A stretch of 64,000 nt of DNA. Origin: Mucilaginibacter gossypii (GTDB lineage Bacteria > Bacteroidota > Bacteroidia > Sphingobacteriales > Sphingobacteriaceae). A program made the translations under genes and the position numbers. Each line of letters opens with the position of its first letter. Within the stretch, counting starts at the first letter, position 1. The notes below the pieces were generated by a model. The model was not told the origin of the DNA and did not search any database. It saw only the letters and a program-made list of their open reading frames with translations. Positions 25,873 to 35,349 of the stretch are shown in pieces. The stretch is from positions 1 to 64,000 of the forward strand of contig NZ_FNCG01000019.1 in NCBI RefSeq assembly GCF_900100945.1. Direction: 5' to 3'.

Positions 25873-27999
25873 ATGGGTATAATGGGTTTTTTGCGCGAAA
25901 GGATGGGGAAGATTCTCGCATTCTTTATTGGTTTCGCGCTGCTTGCATTTATTGTGAGCGAAGTTGTAAGATCGGGCGGTTCCTTTTTCAGGGACGATAG
26001 TAACGAGCTTGCCGTTGTAAACGGCGAAAAAGTGCCCTATGACAAATTCAACGAAAAGCTGGAGCAAAACTCTGCACAGTTTAAACAACAGGGACAAAGT
26101 ATCTCTCCGCAAATAGCAAGCTATCTGCAGGAAACTACCTGGAACCAGTATTTAAGCCAGTTGCTGATAGGTAAAGAGATTGAAAAACTTGGCCTTACTG
26201 TTGGTGATGATGAAATGAACGTAATGATCGGTGATAACAATCCCGACCCGCAGATAGCCCGCCAGTTTGCCGATCAGCAAACCGGTCAGTTTGATCGCAG
26301 CAGGTATGATCAGTTCAAAGCCTACCTGCAATCAGGCAAAGCCGACCCTGCTCAGAAAAAAGCATGGAGCGATTTTGTGATCGACCTGATAGAAGCTAAA
26401 AAAGCTACTAAATACATGACTTTAGTTACCAACGGCCTTTATGTAAACTCGCTTGAAGCTACAGATGATTACGAAGCAAAAAACAAGCTGGCTAACTTTA
26501 AATATGTATCGCTTGATTATGCTTCAATCCCTGATGCTAAAGTTACTTTAACCGATGCTGATTACAGCGCATATTATGATGCACACAAAGCTTCATTTAA
26601 AACTCCGCAGGAGTTAAGGAATTTTGAATACGTTAGTTTTAACGCAGCTCCTTCAAAAGAAGACTCAGCGGCAGTTAAACAACAAGCTGATAAATTAGCC
26701 AATGAATTCAAAACTACTCCTAACGATTCGCTTTTTGTGCAGATCAATGCCGAAACCAAAGCGCCTTTGGCTTATCAGCGTAAGGGCAGCCTTGACCCTA
26801 AACTGGATACTACCATGTTTAGTGCGGCTAAGGGATTTGTTTATGGCCCTTACCTTGAAAACGGCAGCTATAAAGTAGCTAAGCTGGTTGATACCAAAAC
26901 CACTTTCGATTCGGTTAAAACCAGGCATATCCTGATCGACCTTGCATCTGCAGGCGGTGAAGAAAAAGCTAAAGCTAAAGCCGATTCAATTAAAAAATTA
27001 ATCCAGGGCGGTAAATCATTTGCCGAACTTGCAACAGCTTTCTCTGCCGATAAAGGCAGCGCAGTAAAGGGCGGTGAAATTCCTTCATTTGACGCAAATG
27101 GCTCAATGGGCGGTCAGGGCAATTTAGTTCCTGAATATTACAATGCTGCTTATAAAGCAAATAAAGGCGATATCCTTGTTGTGAAATCACAATTTGGCTA
27201 CCACGTTATTCAGGTTGAAGATCAGAAAGGTTCTGTTAAACTGGTTAAAGTTGGTGTAGTTGATAAGCCGTTAACTGCAAGCAGCAAAACCCAAACTGTA
27301 GCTTACAGCAAAGCCCAGGCATTCTTAGCCTCATTAACACCTGATAATTTTGAGGCGGAAGCTAAAAAAGAAGGTTTGAAACCCCGTACCGCCGAAGATG
27401 TTACTGCGATAGCTTCTGGTCTTCCTGGCCTGGACAACGCGCGTGACGTGGTTAGATGGGCTTACAAAGCGGAAAAAGGCGATATTACCGATAAAGTATT
27501 TACCGTAGGCGACCAGTATATAGTAAGCCGCCTTACCGAAATTAAACCTAAAGGTACATTATCTCTTGAGGCTGTTAAAAAGCAAATTGAGCCAATGGTA
27601 CGTAATGAGGTTAAAGCTAAACAATTGAAAGAGAAATTTGACACAGCCCTTAGCGGCGGTACTTCAATTGACCAGGTTGCCCAAAAAGTAGGCAGCAAGG
27701 TAGTTCCGGTTGAAAACATTGTATTTGCCAATCCTATTATCCCAGGTCAATCGGCAGAGTATAAAGTTATCGGTTCAATCTTTGGTTCGGCAATCAACAA
27801 AATTTCAAAACCTGTTGATGGTGCACAGGGTGTATATGTATATGTGGTTAATGGTTTCACTAACCCGCCGGCACTAACCAATGCTATTAAACAAAAAGAA
27901 CAAATTAACCAGGCGCTTTTACAACGTTCACAAGGTCAGGTGCTCGATGCATTAAAAGATAATGCAATTGTAAAAGATAACAGGGCTAAATTCTTCTAA
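25873..27999 (+). CDS. SurA/PpiD-like peptidyl-prolyl isomerase, membrane-anchored
   Basis: A 708-aa periplasmic folding factor. An N-terminal membrane anchor (about residues 15-37) is followed by a SurA_N-type chaperone domain, then a PPIC parvulin domain near residues 345-455 with TRHILI, FAELATAFSADKGSAVKGGEI and FGYHVIQVED. A second, degenerate rotamase-like region follows (about 470-600). The architecture is that of PpiD, which helps newly secreted outer-membrane proteins fold. It follows lptC with a 94-bp gap containing a TATCTTG promoter-like sequence near 25829, and is closed by a terminator at 28022. Confidence 0.92.
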   Translation: MGIMGFLRERMGKILAFFIGFALLAFIVSEVVRSGGSFFRDDSNELAVVNGEKVPYDKFNEKLEQNSAQFKQQGQSISPQIASYLQETTWNQYLSQLLIGKEIEKLGLTVGDDEMNVMIGDNNPDPQIARQFADQQTGQFDRSRYDQFKAYLQSGKADPAQKKAWSDFVIDLIEAKKATKYMTLVTNGLYVNSLEATDDYEAKNKLANFKYVSLDYASIPDAKVTLTDADYSAYYDAHKASFKTPQELRNFEYVSFNAAPSKEDSAAVKQQADKLANEFKTTPNDSLFVQINAETKAPLAYQRKGSLDPKLDTTMFSAAKGFVYGPYLENGSYKVAKLVDTKTTFDSVKTRHILIDLASAGGEEKAKAKADSIKKLIQGGKSFAELATAFSADKGSAVKGGEIPSFDANGSMGGQGNLVPEYYNAAYKANKGDILVVKSQFGYHVIQVEDQKGSVKLVKVGVVDKPLTASSKTQTVAYSKAQAFLASLTPDNFEAEAKKEGLKPRTAEDVTAIASGLPGLDNARDVVRWAYKAEKGDITDKVFTVGDQYIVSRLTEIKPKGTLSLEAVKKQIEPMVRNEVKAKQLKEKFDTALSGGTSIDQVAQKVGSKVVPVENIVFANPIIPGQSAEYKVIGSIFGSAINKISKPVDGAQGVYVYVVNGFTNPPALTNAIKQKEQINQALLQRSQGQVLDALKDNAIVKDNRAKFF

Positions 28000-28021
28000 A
28001 CAAAATTTAAAGTAAATTTGC

Positions 28022-28058
28022 ATCCGGGATCAGCGTTAAGCCGTTCCCGGATTTTTTG
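28022..28058 (+). terminator. Terminator of the PpiD-like gene
   Basis: An 8-bp perfect stem (28022-28029 with 28045-28052) runs into six T residues, 22 bp past the stop codon. Confidence 0.85.
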
Positions 28059-28100
28059 TTTATATACGGGCTTTTATATAGGGCAGTTAAGTAGTATTAG

Positions 28101-28200
28101 CTTTAAACTTTGTGCGTTCTGCTTTCAGCTTATATAAATATTGATAATCAAGCTAAGCGGCTTTAGGCTTTGTGCCTTCAGCTTTTAGCTTTCATATAAA
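28101..28200. repeat. Two direct 'word' repeats upstream of the DUF2480 gene
   Basis: Bases 28101-28137 and 28161-28200 are related copies 60 bp apart, sharing CTTT-xx-CTTTGTGC-x-TTC and then TTTCAGCT/TTTTAGCT and ATATAAA. The same CTTTCAGCTTTT words occur at 783-815 beside the aconitase stop. The second copy ends just before the ATG at 28205. Confidence 0.7.
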
Positions 28201-28204
28201 AGAT

Positions 28205-28720
28205 ATGGATATCCAGGAAAACATAATAAACAAGGTAGCTCAGAGCGGCCTCGTTACCTTAGACCCGGCTTCTTTTTATCCTGCCGGCGATCGCGTCATT
28301 TATGATATTAAAGATAACCTGTTCCATGGCCTAATCCTTCGCGAGAAAGATTTCAGGGACTTTATAAAAGAACATGACTGGGCGCAATATGAGGGTAAAA
28401 ATGTAGGTATCACCTGCACTGCCGATGCTATTGTACCAGCCTGGGCATATATGCTGCTGGCCAACCGGATGGCCCCTTACGCCCGCGAAATTGTTTTTGG
28501 GGATAAAGAGGTATTGGAAACTGTACTTTTTGAAAAGGAAATAGCCAAAGCAGATTTTGAGCAATACCGTGGGCAGCGGATTGTGTTGAAAGGTTGCGGC
28601 GATACCGAAGTGCCGGTATCTGCTTATGTTGAGCTGACTAAAAAGCTGAGTGCTGTGGTTAAAAGCCTCATGTTTGGTGAGCCTTGCTCAACAGTACCTA
28701 TCTATAAGCGTAAGGATTAA
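28205..28720 (+). CDS. DUF2480-family protein
   Basis: A 171-aa soluble protein of the Bacteroidota-specific DUF2480 family, recognised from VTLDPASFYP, FHGLILREKDFR, CTADAIVPAWAYMLLA and GCGDTEVPVSAYVELTKKL. Two cysteines (in GITCTAD and LKGCGD) recur in equivalent positions of what look like two halves and may bind a metal; that is inference. No function is known. The ATG at 28205 is chosen over a GTG at 28172 that lies inside the upstream repeat. Confidence 0.88.
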   Translation: MDIQENIINKVAQSGLVTLDPASFYPAGDRVIYDIKDNLFHGLILREKDFRDFIKEHDWAQYEGKNVGITCTADAIVPAWAYMLLANRMAPYAREIVFGDKEVLETVLFEKEIAKADFEQYRGQRIVLKGCGDTEVPVSAYVELTKKLSAVVKSLMFGEPCSTVPIYKRKD

Positions 28721-28815
28721 GTATTTAAGCGGCAGTGCGCAATAAAAACAAGTTTAAACCATTTATAATAGCAGTTGTCATATCACAAGCCCCGGCTAAA
28801 AAGGGCTATTAATCA

Positions 28816-29610
28816 ATGAAGAAACTGCTGATAAATAAATATTTTTTTACTGTACTGCTTTTTATAGCCTGCTGCAAGGGCGGATTTGCCCAGGAACTGA
28901 AAAAGATCAATGAGTCGATCTTTAAAGCAGGTGAACAACTGGACTACAAGATGAAATACGGTTTTTTTACTGCTGCCGAAGCTACCATAAAGGTAGAGGC
29001 CAGCGATAAGAAATATAATGACCGCCCTACATTTCATCTCGTGGCCGAAGGCAAAACCGCCGGCTCTTTCGACCTTTTTTACAAGGTACGCAACCGTTAT
29101 GAATCATATGTAGATCAAACAACGTTGATGCCCTATTTTTATACTGAAAACAGGCGCGAAGGTAAGTACAGGCATACCGACAATGTTACGTTCGATCAGA
29201 AAGACAAGAAGGTAACGGCAAATAAAGGAACATTCGGGTATAAGGGCGAATCTTTTGATTTTGTATCGGCTTATTATTTTGCGCGGGCCATTGATGTTTC
29301 AAAGCTGCAACAGGGCGATACTTTTGATCTGCAATATTTCCTGGAAGACGGGTTTCACAGTATGCAAATAACCTATGTTGGCACTGAAACGGTTGAGTGT
29401 TCGCTTGGTAAGTTTAATTGTCTTAAATTTAGCCCGGCAATTATTCCGGGGCGCATTTTTCGGAAAAACAGCAAGTTGTACCTTTGGGTTACCAACGATA
29501 AGAACAGGATCCCGGTAAAGGCCCACGTTGAAGTGCTGATAGGCAGCGTAACAATGGACCTGAAATCGGCTACAGGACTTAAATATCCTTTGAACCCTAT
29601 AAAAGATTGA
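28816..29610 (+). CDS. DUF3108-family periplasmic protein
   Basis: A 264-aa protein with a signal peptide (to about residue 26, GGFAQ) and a beta-rich body: FKAGEQLDYKMKYG at the start, LVAEGKTAGSFDLFYKVRNRYESYVD, and a C-terminal FRKNSKLYLWVTNDKNRIPV. These are hallmarks of DUF3108, a lipocalin-like envelope family of unknown role. The next gene (DUF3109) starts 14 bp after it, so they share a transcript. Confidence 0.85.
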   Translation: MKKLLINKYFFTVLLFIACCKGGFAQELKKINESIFKAGEQLDYKMKYGFFTAAEATIKVEASDKKYNDRPTFHLVAEGKTAGSFDLFYKVRNRYESYVDQTTLMPYFYTENRREGKYRHTDNVTFDQKDKKVTANKGTFGYKGESFDFVSAYYFARAIDVSKLQQGDTFDLQYFLEDGFHSMQITYVGTETVECSLGKFNCLKFSPAIIPGRIFRKNSKLYLWVTNDKNRIPVKAHVEVLIGSVTMDLKSATGLKYPLNPIKD

Positions 29611-29624
29611 TTTAAAAAAAGATA

Positions 29625-30188
29625 ATGATTGAGGTTGGCAATGTATTACTGCACGAGGATGTGGTAAAAGAGAATTTTGTATGTAATTTAAATAAATGCA
29701 AGGGTGCCTGCTGCCTTGAAGGAGATTCGGGCGCGCCACTTAATGCCGATGAACTCGATATCCTGAAAGAGATCTATCCCAAAGTAAAGCCTTACCTTAC
29801 CGCCAAAGGGATCAAAACCATTGAAAAGGAAGGGGTTTACGTTACCGATTTTGAAGGGGATTATACTACGCCCTGTGTTGATACCAACAAAGAATGCGCC
29901 TATGTAATATGGGAAAACGGCATTACTAAATGCGGTATTGAAAAAGCGTATGAAGAAGGTGCCGTTAATTGGAAAAAACCCATATCGTGCCATTTATATC
30001 CTATCCGCATAACATCTTATCCCGAGTTTGATGTTTTAAACTATGACCGTTGGAATATCTGCAGCCCTGCATGTTCATTTGGGGATGAGTTGAAAGTACG
30101 CGTTCACGAATTTTTGAAAGATCCGCTCATCCGTAAATACGGAGCAGATTGGTACCGGGAACTGGAAGATACCGTTGCCGGGATTTAA
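29625..30188 (+). CDS. DUF3109-family cysteine-rich protein
   Basis: A 187-aa cytoplasmic protein. The N-terminal CNLNKCKGACC cluster and later cysteines (TPCVDTNKEC, ITKCGIE, ISCHLYPIR, ICSPACSF) are arranged like a multi-cysteine metal or iron-sulfur site, as in the YkgJ-like/DUF3109 group. HLYPIRI is a strong family marker. The function is unknown. It is coupled to DUF3108 with a 14-bp gap. Confidence 0.87.
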   Translation: MIEVGNVLLHEDVVKENFVCNLNKCKGACCLEGDSGAPLNADELDILKEIYPKVKPYLTAKGIKTIEKEGVYVTDFEGDYTTPCVDTNKECAYVIWENGITKCGIEKAYEEGAVNWKKPISCHLYPIRITSYPEFDVLNYDRWNICSPACSFGDELKVRVHEFLKDPLIRKYGADWYRELEDTVAGI

Positions 30189-30334
30189 TCTTTTGTAAAA
30201 TTTTTTAAGCCGGATATTTTTTTCTTTAAACTGTACTATAACGCCTGCCCAAACCTATATATTGAACGTCATAGGGGTAATTACAATAAAATTGGATATT
30301 ATTGTACTACCTAATATATCTACGGTCATAATTA

Positions 30335-31471
30335 ATGAAAAAGGCTTTAATAACAGGCATAACGGGTCAGGATGGCGCTTATTTAGCAGAATTTTTGCTG
30401 AAGAAGGGCTATGAGGTACACGGGGTTAAACGCCGCTCATCCTTATTAAATACCGACAGGATAGATCATTTATACCATGACCCGCATGAGTCTGGTGTTA
30501 AATTCAGCCTGCATTATGGCGACCTCACCGATTCAACAAATCTGATCAGGCTAATCCAGGAAGTTCAGCCCGATGAAATTTATAACCTTGCAGCACAAAG
30601 CCATGTAAAAGTGAGCTTTGAAACCCCCGAATATACCGCCAATGCCGATGGTGTTGGTGTACTACGTATTCTTGAAGCAGTAAGGCTTCTTGATCTCACC
30701 AAAAAAACACGCATCTATCAGGCTTCCACATCCGAGCTGTATGGTTTGGTGCAGGCTGTGCCCCAAAGTGAAACCACTCCCTTTTATCCACGCTCACCTT
30801 ACGCGGTGGCAAAACTATATGGCTACTGGATTGTAGTTAATTATCGCGAAGCCTATGGTATGTATGCCTGCAACGGGATTTTGTTTAACCATGAAAGCCC
30901 GGTAAGGGGCGAAACTTTCGTTACCCGGAAAATTACCCGGGCAGCATCAAAAATAGCCCTTGGCTCGCAAAACTGTTTGTATGTAGGCAACCTTTCGGCG
31001 CAGCGCGATTGGGGGCATGCCAAAGATTATATAGAGGCGATGTGGCTGATGCTGCAGCAGGAAAGGGCCGAAGACTTTGTAATAGCAACCGGCGTAACAA
31101 CCACCGTCCGCGATTTTATCAGGATGGCTTTCATGGAGTTGGGTATCGAAGTTGAATTTAGCGGAAAGGATGAGAACGAGCGTGGGGTGATTATTGATAT
31201 TGATGAGGAAAGGGCTATCGCGCTTGGATTGAACCTGGAGGCTTTGAGGTTTGGGCAAACTGTTGTAAAAGTTGACCCCAGGTATTTCAGGCCGACAGAG
31301 GTTGATCTGTTAATTGGAGATGCTGCCAAAGCTTATAATAAGCTCGGCTGGAAACCAAAATATGACCTGCAGGCATTGGTGACGGATATGGTACTGGCAG
31401 ATCTGCAACTGGTAAAAAAAGATGAATATCTGAAAAAAGGTGGGTTTAACACGCCTAATTATTTTGAATAA
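30335..31471 (+). CDS. gmd: GDP-mannose 4,6-dehydratase
   Basis: A 378-aa short-chain dehydrogenase that makes GDP-4-keto-6-deoxymannose, the precursor of GDP-fucose and related deoxysugars for surface glycans. The NADP loop is GITGQDGAYLAEFLL (residues 7-21), followed by KRRSSLLNTDRIDHLY, QASTSELYG and the catalytic Tyr/Lys in PYAVAKLYGYW. NHESPVRGETFVTRKITRA is diagnostic for Gmd. The partner fucose synthase is not in the window. The following outer-membrane gene starts 28 bp downstream. Confidence 0.97.
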   Translation: MKKALITGITGQDGAYLAEFLLKKGYEVHGVKRRSSLLNTDRIDHLYHDPHESGVKFSLHYGDLTDSTNLIRLIQEVQPDEIYNLAAQSHVKVSFETPEYTANADGVGVLRILEAVRLLDLTKKTRIYQASTSELYGLVQAVPQSETTPFYPRSPYAVAKLYGYWIVVNYREAYGMYACNGILFNHESPVRGETFVTRKITRAASKIALGSQNCLYVGNLSAQRDWGHAKDYIEAMWLMLQQERAEDFVIATGVTTTVRDFIRMAFMELGIEVEFSGKDENERGVIIDIDEERAIALGLNLEALRFGQTVVKVDPRYFRPTEVDLLIGDAAKAYNKLGWKPKYDLQALVTDMVLADLQLVKKDEYLKKGGFNTPNYFE

Positions 31472-31499
31472 CCAAGTATAAAACCATATAAACCATTAT

Positions 31500-33086
31500 A
31501 TGAAGAGAATATTTACAAGCATTATTTTACTGCTTTTGATAAGCGGGTTTGCGAAGGCCCAGTCAATATATCAACCTTATAACTACCAGTTTTATCAGAA
31601 ACTAAATGAGGATATTTATTCAACCAAAACAAGGGTACATAGTTCATTAAAACCATTTATGGTTGATGACTCACTTTTGAAAGTTCACTATGACTCATTG
31701 ATGAACTTAAACGATCTTAAAGGGCGTTTTTTTAATGAACATCAGATTGATGTTAAAAGCAGCAACTCCACGTTCTATGCCGATCTATTACCCGACTTTA
31801 ATCTAAGCCGTGATTTCTCAGGGAAAAAGAATACCAATTTTGGTACGCTTGGGATCCAGTTGGGCGGTACCTTCGGAAAAAACTTTTCGTATAATGTGGC
31901 CGGATATGAAAACCGTGCGGTATTACCTAATTATTTACAAACCTACGTTAACCAGGTTGGTATAGCCCCCGGGCAGGCGTACGCCGGTATTTACGGCAAT
32001 GAATACCGCTGGTCATATATCACGGCTAACGTTTCGTATACACCGATAAAGTTTTTGAACATCAGCGCGGGGCGCGATAAAACCTTTGTTGGCGATGGCT
32101 ACCGGTCATTATTATTATCTGATTATGCGTCACCATATCCATTTTTCAAGCTAACGGCTACGCTGGGCAATGTGCGTTATATGGCCATGTGGACTTATTT
32201 TAATGACCCGCTTTCGGTAAAAGTAGATAATGGGGACAGGAAAAAATTTGGTGTATTTCACTATTTAGACTGGAACGTATCTAATCGGTTATCACTCGGT
32301 TTCTTTGACGCGGTGATATGGGCTGCTAAGGATGATTTAGGGCATAAACGCGGGTTTGATTTTACTTACATCAACCCGGTGATATTTTTAAGGCCTGTTG
32401 AAGCTTCAAATGGCTCACCCGATAACGCTTTGATAGGATTTACAGCTAAATATAAGCTAACTGATGGCATCACCGCTTATGGTCAGTTTTCGCTTGACGA
32501 GTTTGAGTCTTCAAGCTTTTTTTCAAGTAAAGGTAGCTCACGCAATAAATACGGATTTCAATTGGGTGTAAGGGGGGCTAACCTGTTTAATGTTAAAGGC
32601 TTAAACTATTTGCTCGAGACAAATAATGTTAAACCATATACCTATTCAGAGCGTTCTTCGGTAATCAATTACACTGAAAATGGCGAGCCGATAGGACATC
32701 CCTGGGGCGCCAATTTCCGCGAAGTAGTTGGACTGCTTAACTATTCATATAAAAGGTTTGATTTTTCAGGAGAGCTCGACTATGGGCATTACGGGCTTGA
32801 TGTCAATGGCCTGAACTATGGTAAAGACCCTTTTCAAGGCTATCGTGACCCGGCAAGGTTATATGGCAACTACACCGGGCAGGGCTTAACCACCAATATG
32901 GTGTACCTGGAGGGAAAAGTGGCCTATTTAATTAACCCTAAATATAACTTAAGGTTTGAGCTTGGCGGCCTGGTACGCCGTGAAAAGAACAGCCAGTTTA
33001 ATGATAAAACATCAATGTTAACCTTTGGTATCCGTAGTTCATTCCGTGCTATATACAATGATTTGGCGAGGTATAAAGCGAATTAG
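31500..33086 (+). CDS. Outer-membrane beta-barrel of the Wzi/RemB-like type
   Basis: A 528-aa protein with a signal peptide (to about residue 21) and repeated amphipathic strands ending in FGIRSSFRAIYNDLARYK. The motif DKTFVGDGYRSLLLSDYASPYP (about residues 190-211) resembles the substrate-side segment of capsule-assembly Wzi proteins and of RemB, a Flavobacterium gliding/surface protein. It directly follows gmd, so a role in holding or exporting a deoxysugar-containing surface polysaccharide is reasonable inference. The bidirectional terminator at 33116 closes it. Confidence 0.75.
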   Translation: MKRIFTSIILLLLISGFAKAQSIYQPYNYQFYQKLNEDIYSTKTRVHSSLKPFMVDDSLLKVHYDSLMNLNDLKGRFFNEHQIDVKSSNSTFYADLLPDFNLSRDFSGKKNTNFGTLGIQLGGTFGKNFSYNVAGYENRAVLPNYLQTYVNQVGIAPGQAYAGIYGNEYRWSYITANVSYTPIKFLNISAGRDKTFVGDGYRSLLLSDYASPYPFFKLTATLGNVRYMAMWTYFNDPLSVKVDNGDRKKFGVFHYLDWNVSNRLSLGFFDAVIWAAKDDLGHKRGFDFTYINPVIFLRPVEASNGSPDNALIGFTAKYKLTDGITAYGQFSLDEFESSSFFSSKGSSRNKYGFQLGVRGANLFNVKGLNYLLETNNVKPYTYSERSSVINYTENGEPIGHPWGANFREVVGLLNYSYKRFDFSGELDYGHYGLDVNGLNYGKDPFQGYRDPARLYGNYTGQGLTTNMVYLEGKVAYLINPKYNLRFELGGLVRREKNSQFNDKTSMLTFGIRSSFRAIYNDLARYKAN

Positions 33087-33115
33087 TTGGGGCTCTGCGT
33101 GATTAAAGAATTTTA

Positions 33116-33158
33116 ACAAAACATAAAAAGCGACTGATGGTCGCTTTTTATGTTTTGT
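33116..33158. terminator. Bidirectional terminator between the Wzi-like gene and dxs
   Basis: A perfect 19-bp stem (33116-33134 with 33140-33158) with a 5-base loop has T-rich downstream sides on both strands. It serves the two convergent genes. Confidence 0.92.
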
Positions 33159-33177
33159 ACGTAATAACAATTTTGCA

Positions 33178-35115
33178 TTACGACGCTATCGTATTCACAT
33201 TGCGTTTCTCAGCCATGTTACGTACTTGCCTAGCTATACCGTTGGCATCAAAGCCACAGTCGGCCCATAGTTCGGGCTGGTCGCCATGTTCAATAAACTT
33301 GTCAGGGATACCCAGGCGTTTAACCTGGATATTGGTATAGCCATTATCGGCCATAAATTCAAGTACCGCGCTACCCATGCCGCCTTCAATGCAGCCGTCT
33401 TCAACGGTAATTACTTTATTAAAGTTTTTGAATACGTCATGTAATAAAGCCTCATCAAGCGGTTTTACAAAGCGGAGATCGTAATGGGCCGGGTTATAAC
33501 CTTCGGCATTGAGTTCGGCAGTGGCTTTAATCACCTCGTTGCCGATAGCGCCAATAGACAGGATAGCCACATCATCGCCATCACAAACCTTACGGCCTTT
33601 GCCTACGGGGATGGCTTTGAACGGACGCTGCCAGTCAACCATAACTCCATTACCACGTGGATACCTGATCACGAATGGCCCCATGTTTTCCTGCTGGGCA
33701 GTAAACATCAGGTTGCGCAGTTCTTCCTCGTTCATGGGGGCAGATACCACCATATTGGGGATACAGCGCATGTAGGCCATGTCATAAGCGCCATGGTGAG
33801 TAGCACCATCTGCCCCGGCAAATCCTGCGCGGTCAAGGCAAAACACTACATTAAGCTTTTGTATGGCCACGTCATGGATCACCTGGTCATAAGCCCGCTG
33901 CATAAAGCTGGAGTAAATGTTGCAGAACGGAATGAGCCCCTGGGTAGCTAAACCGGCGGAGAAAGTTACCGCATGCTGCTCGGCAATACCTACGTCAAAC
34001 GCACGGTTAGGCATGGCCTTCATCATCAGGTTTAATGAACAACCTGATGGCATCGCCGGCGTAATACCCATGATCTTAGGGTTTTGCTCGGCCAGTTCAA
34101 TGATACTATGTCCAAACACATCCTGGTATTTAGGAGGCTGAGGCTTGTCGTATTTAGTTTTTTTGATTTCGCCGGTGATCTTGTCAAACAAGCCTGGAGC
34201 ATGCCACTTGGTCTGGTCTTTTTCGGCAAGGGCATAGCCTTTACCTTTCACCGTGATACAGTGCAGTAATTTAGGTCCCGGAATATCGCGCAGGTCCTTT
34301 AAAACTTTTATCAGATGATTAACATCATGCCCGTCAATAGGGCCAAAATAACGGAACTTAAGTGCTTCAAAAAAGTTGCTGCGTTTAAGCAGGGTACCTT
34401 TAATGCTTTTTTCGAGTTTTTGGGCTACTTTAAAGGCATCCGGGCCAATGGATGATAGTTTGGCCAGTACGTGGGCAATATCGTCCCTGAAGCGGTTGTA
34501 TGGCTTTGACGTGGTTATGTCAGTCAGGTATTCTTTCAATGCGCCAACATTAGGGTCGATGGCCATGTTATTGTCATTCAAAATCACCAGCAGATTGGAG
34601 TTTTCAATGCCGGCATGGTTAAGTGCTTCAAAGGCCATGCCTGCGGTCATCGAGCCGTCGCCAATTACGGCTACATGCTGCCTGTCTGTTTCGCCTTTAT
34701 AATGAGAGGCAACAGCCATACCCAATGCGGCAGATATAGAAGTTGATGAATGGCCTACACCAAAAGTATCGTATATGCTTTCCGAACGTTTTGGGAAGCC
34801 GCTGATGCCACCATGAATGCGATTGGTGTGAAACTCATCACGGCGGCCGGTAAGTATTTTATGGCCGTAAGCCTGGTGCCCAACATCCCAAACTAACTGA
34901 TCGTATGGCGTATTAAGTACGTATTGTAGCGCTACGGTAAGTTCAACCACACCCAGGCTGGCGGCAAAGTGCCCGCCATTAACTGATACTACGTCAATAA
35001 TATACTGGCGTAGTTCCTTGCATACCTGTTCAAGCTCTGTTTCATTAAGTAGCTTTAAATCAGATGGATAATTTATTTTTTGTAATAAATTCCCGGCCGG
35101 TACCTGCATTGACAT
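33178..35115 (-). CDS. dxs: 1-Deoxy-D-xylulose-5-phosphate synthase
   Basis: A 645-aa thiamine-diphosphate enzyme that joins pyruvate and glyceraldehyde-3-phosphate, the entry step of the MEP isoprenoid pathway. The TPP-binding motif is GDGSMTAGMAFEALNHAG with LNDNNMAI, and the transketolase-type pyrimidine domain has IAEQHAVTFSAG and DRAGFAGADGATHHGAYD. The C-terminal domain contains VITVEDG. Length is normal. The start could be Met1 or Met3 (MSMQ). A near-promoter TTTATTTTG sits upstream on the minus strand near 35141-35149. Confidence 0.97.
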   Translation of the reverse strand: MSMQVPAGNLLQKINYPSDLKLLNETELEQVCKELRQYIIDVVSVNGGHFAASLGVVELTVALQYVLNTPYDQLVWDVGHQAYGHKILTGRRDEFHTNRIHGGISGFPKRSESIYDTFGVGHSSTSISAALGMAVASHYKGETDRQHVAVIGDGSMTAGMAFEALNHAGIENSNLLVILNDNNMAIDPNVGALKEYLTDITTSKPYNRFRDDIAHVLAKLSSIGPDAFKVAQKLEKSIKGTLLKRSNFFEALKFRYFGPIDGHDVNHLIKVLKDLRDIPGPKLLHCITVKGKGYALAEKDQTKWHAPGLFDKITGEIKKTKYDKPQPPKYQDVFGHSIIELAEQNPKIMGITPAMPSGCSLNLMMKAMPNRAFDVGIAEQHAVTFSAGLATQGLIPFCNIYSSFMQRAYDQVIHDVAIQKLNVVFCLDRAGFAGADGATHHGAYDMAYMRCIPNMVVSAPMNEEELRNLMFTAQQENMGPFVIRYPRGNGVMVDWQRPFKAIPVGKGRKVCDGDDVAILSIGAIGNEVIKATAELNAEGYNPAHYDLRFVKPLDEALLHDVFKNFNKVITVEDGCIEGGMGSAVLEFMADNGYTNIQVKRLGIPDKFIEHGDQPELWADCGFDANGIARQVRNMAEKRNVNTIAS

Positions 35116-35331
35116 TCGTAAGGATATTTAACCTGCAAAATAAACTAATTATTGTTACATTCAGGGTATATAAAGATATTAAATTACTTAACAAACAGGA
35201 TATGCCAAAGAAAACAGTTTGGTTAAGGCATATTATGATGGTCAACAGAAGCAGTGGATTGTTTGTTTTTAAACCTGAAAGTCTGTGCTTTGCAGCTTAA
35301 TTCTTGCTGCGATGAATCCGGCCGAAATGTT

Positions 35332-35339
35332 TATTTTTG
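35332..35339 (+). promoter_or_regulatory. Promoter -7 element of scpA
   Basis: TATTTTTG, an exact TAnnTTTG match, lies 10 bp before the scpA ATG, giving a very short leader. No ideal -33 box is present (CTTG at 35303-35306 is 25 bp away). Confidence 0.5.
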
Positions 35340-35349
35340 ACCGGATTTT

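Noticed and set aside
28172..28204. GTG start extending the DUF2480 protein by 11 residues
   Set aside because: The extension lies inside the repeated CTTTGTGCCTTCAGC words and is not typical of the family N-terminus.
29299..29739. 146-aa minus-strand frame across DUF3108 and DUF3109 genes
   Set aside because: Antisense shadow of two real genes.
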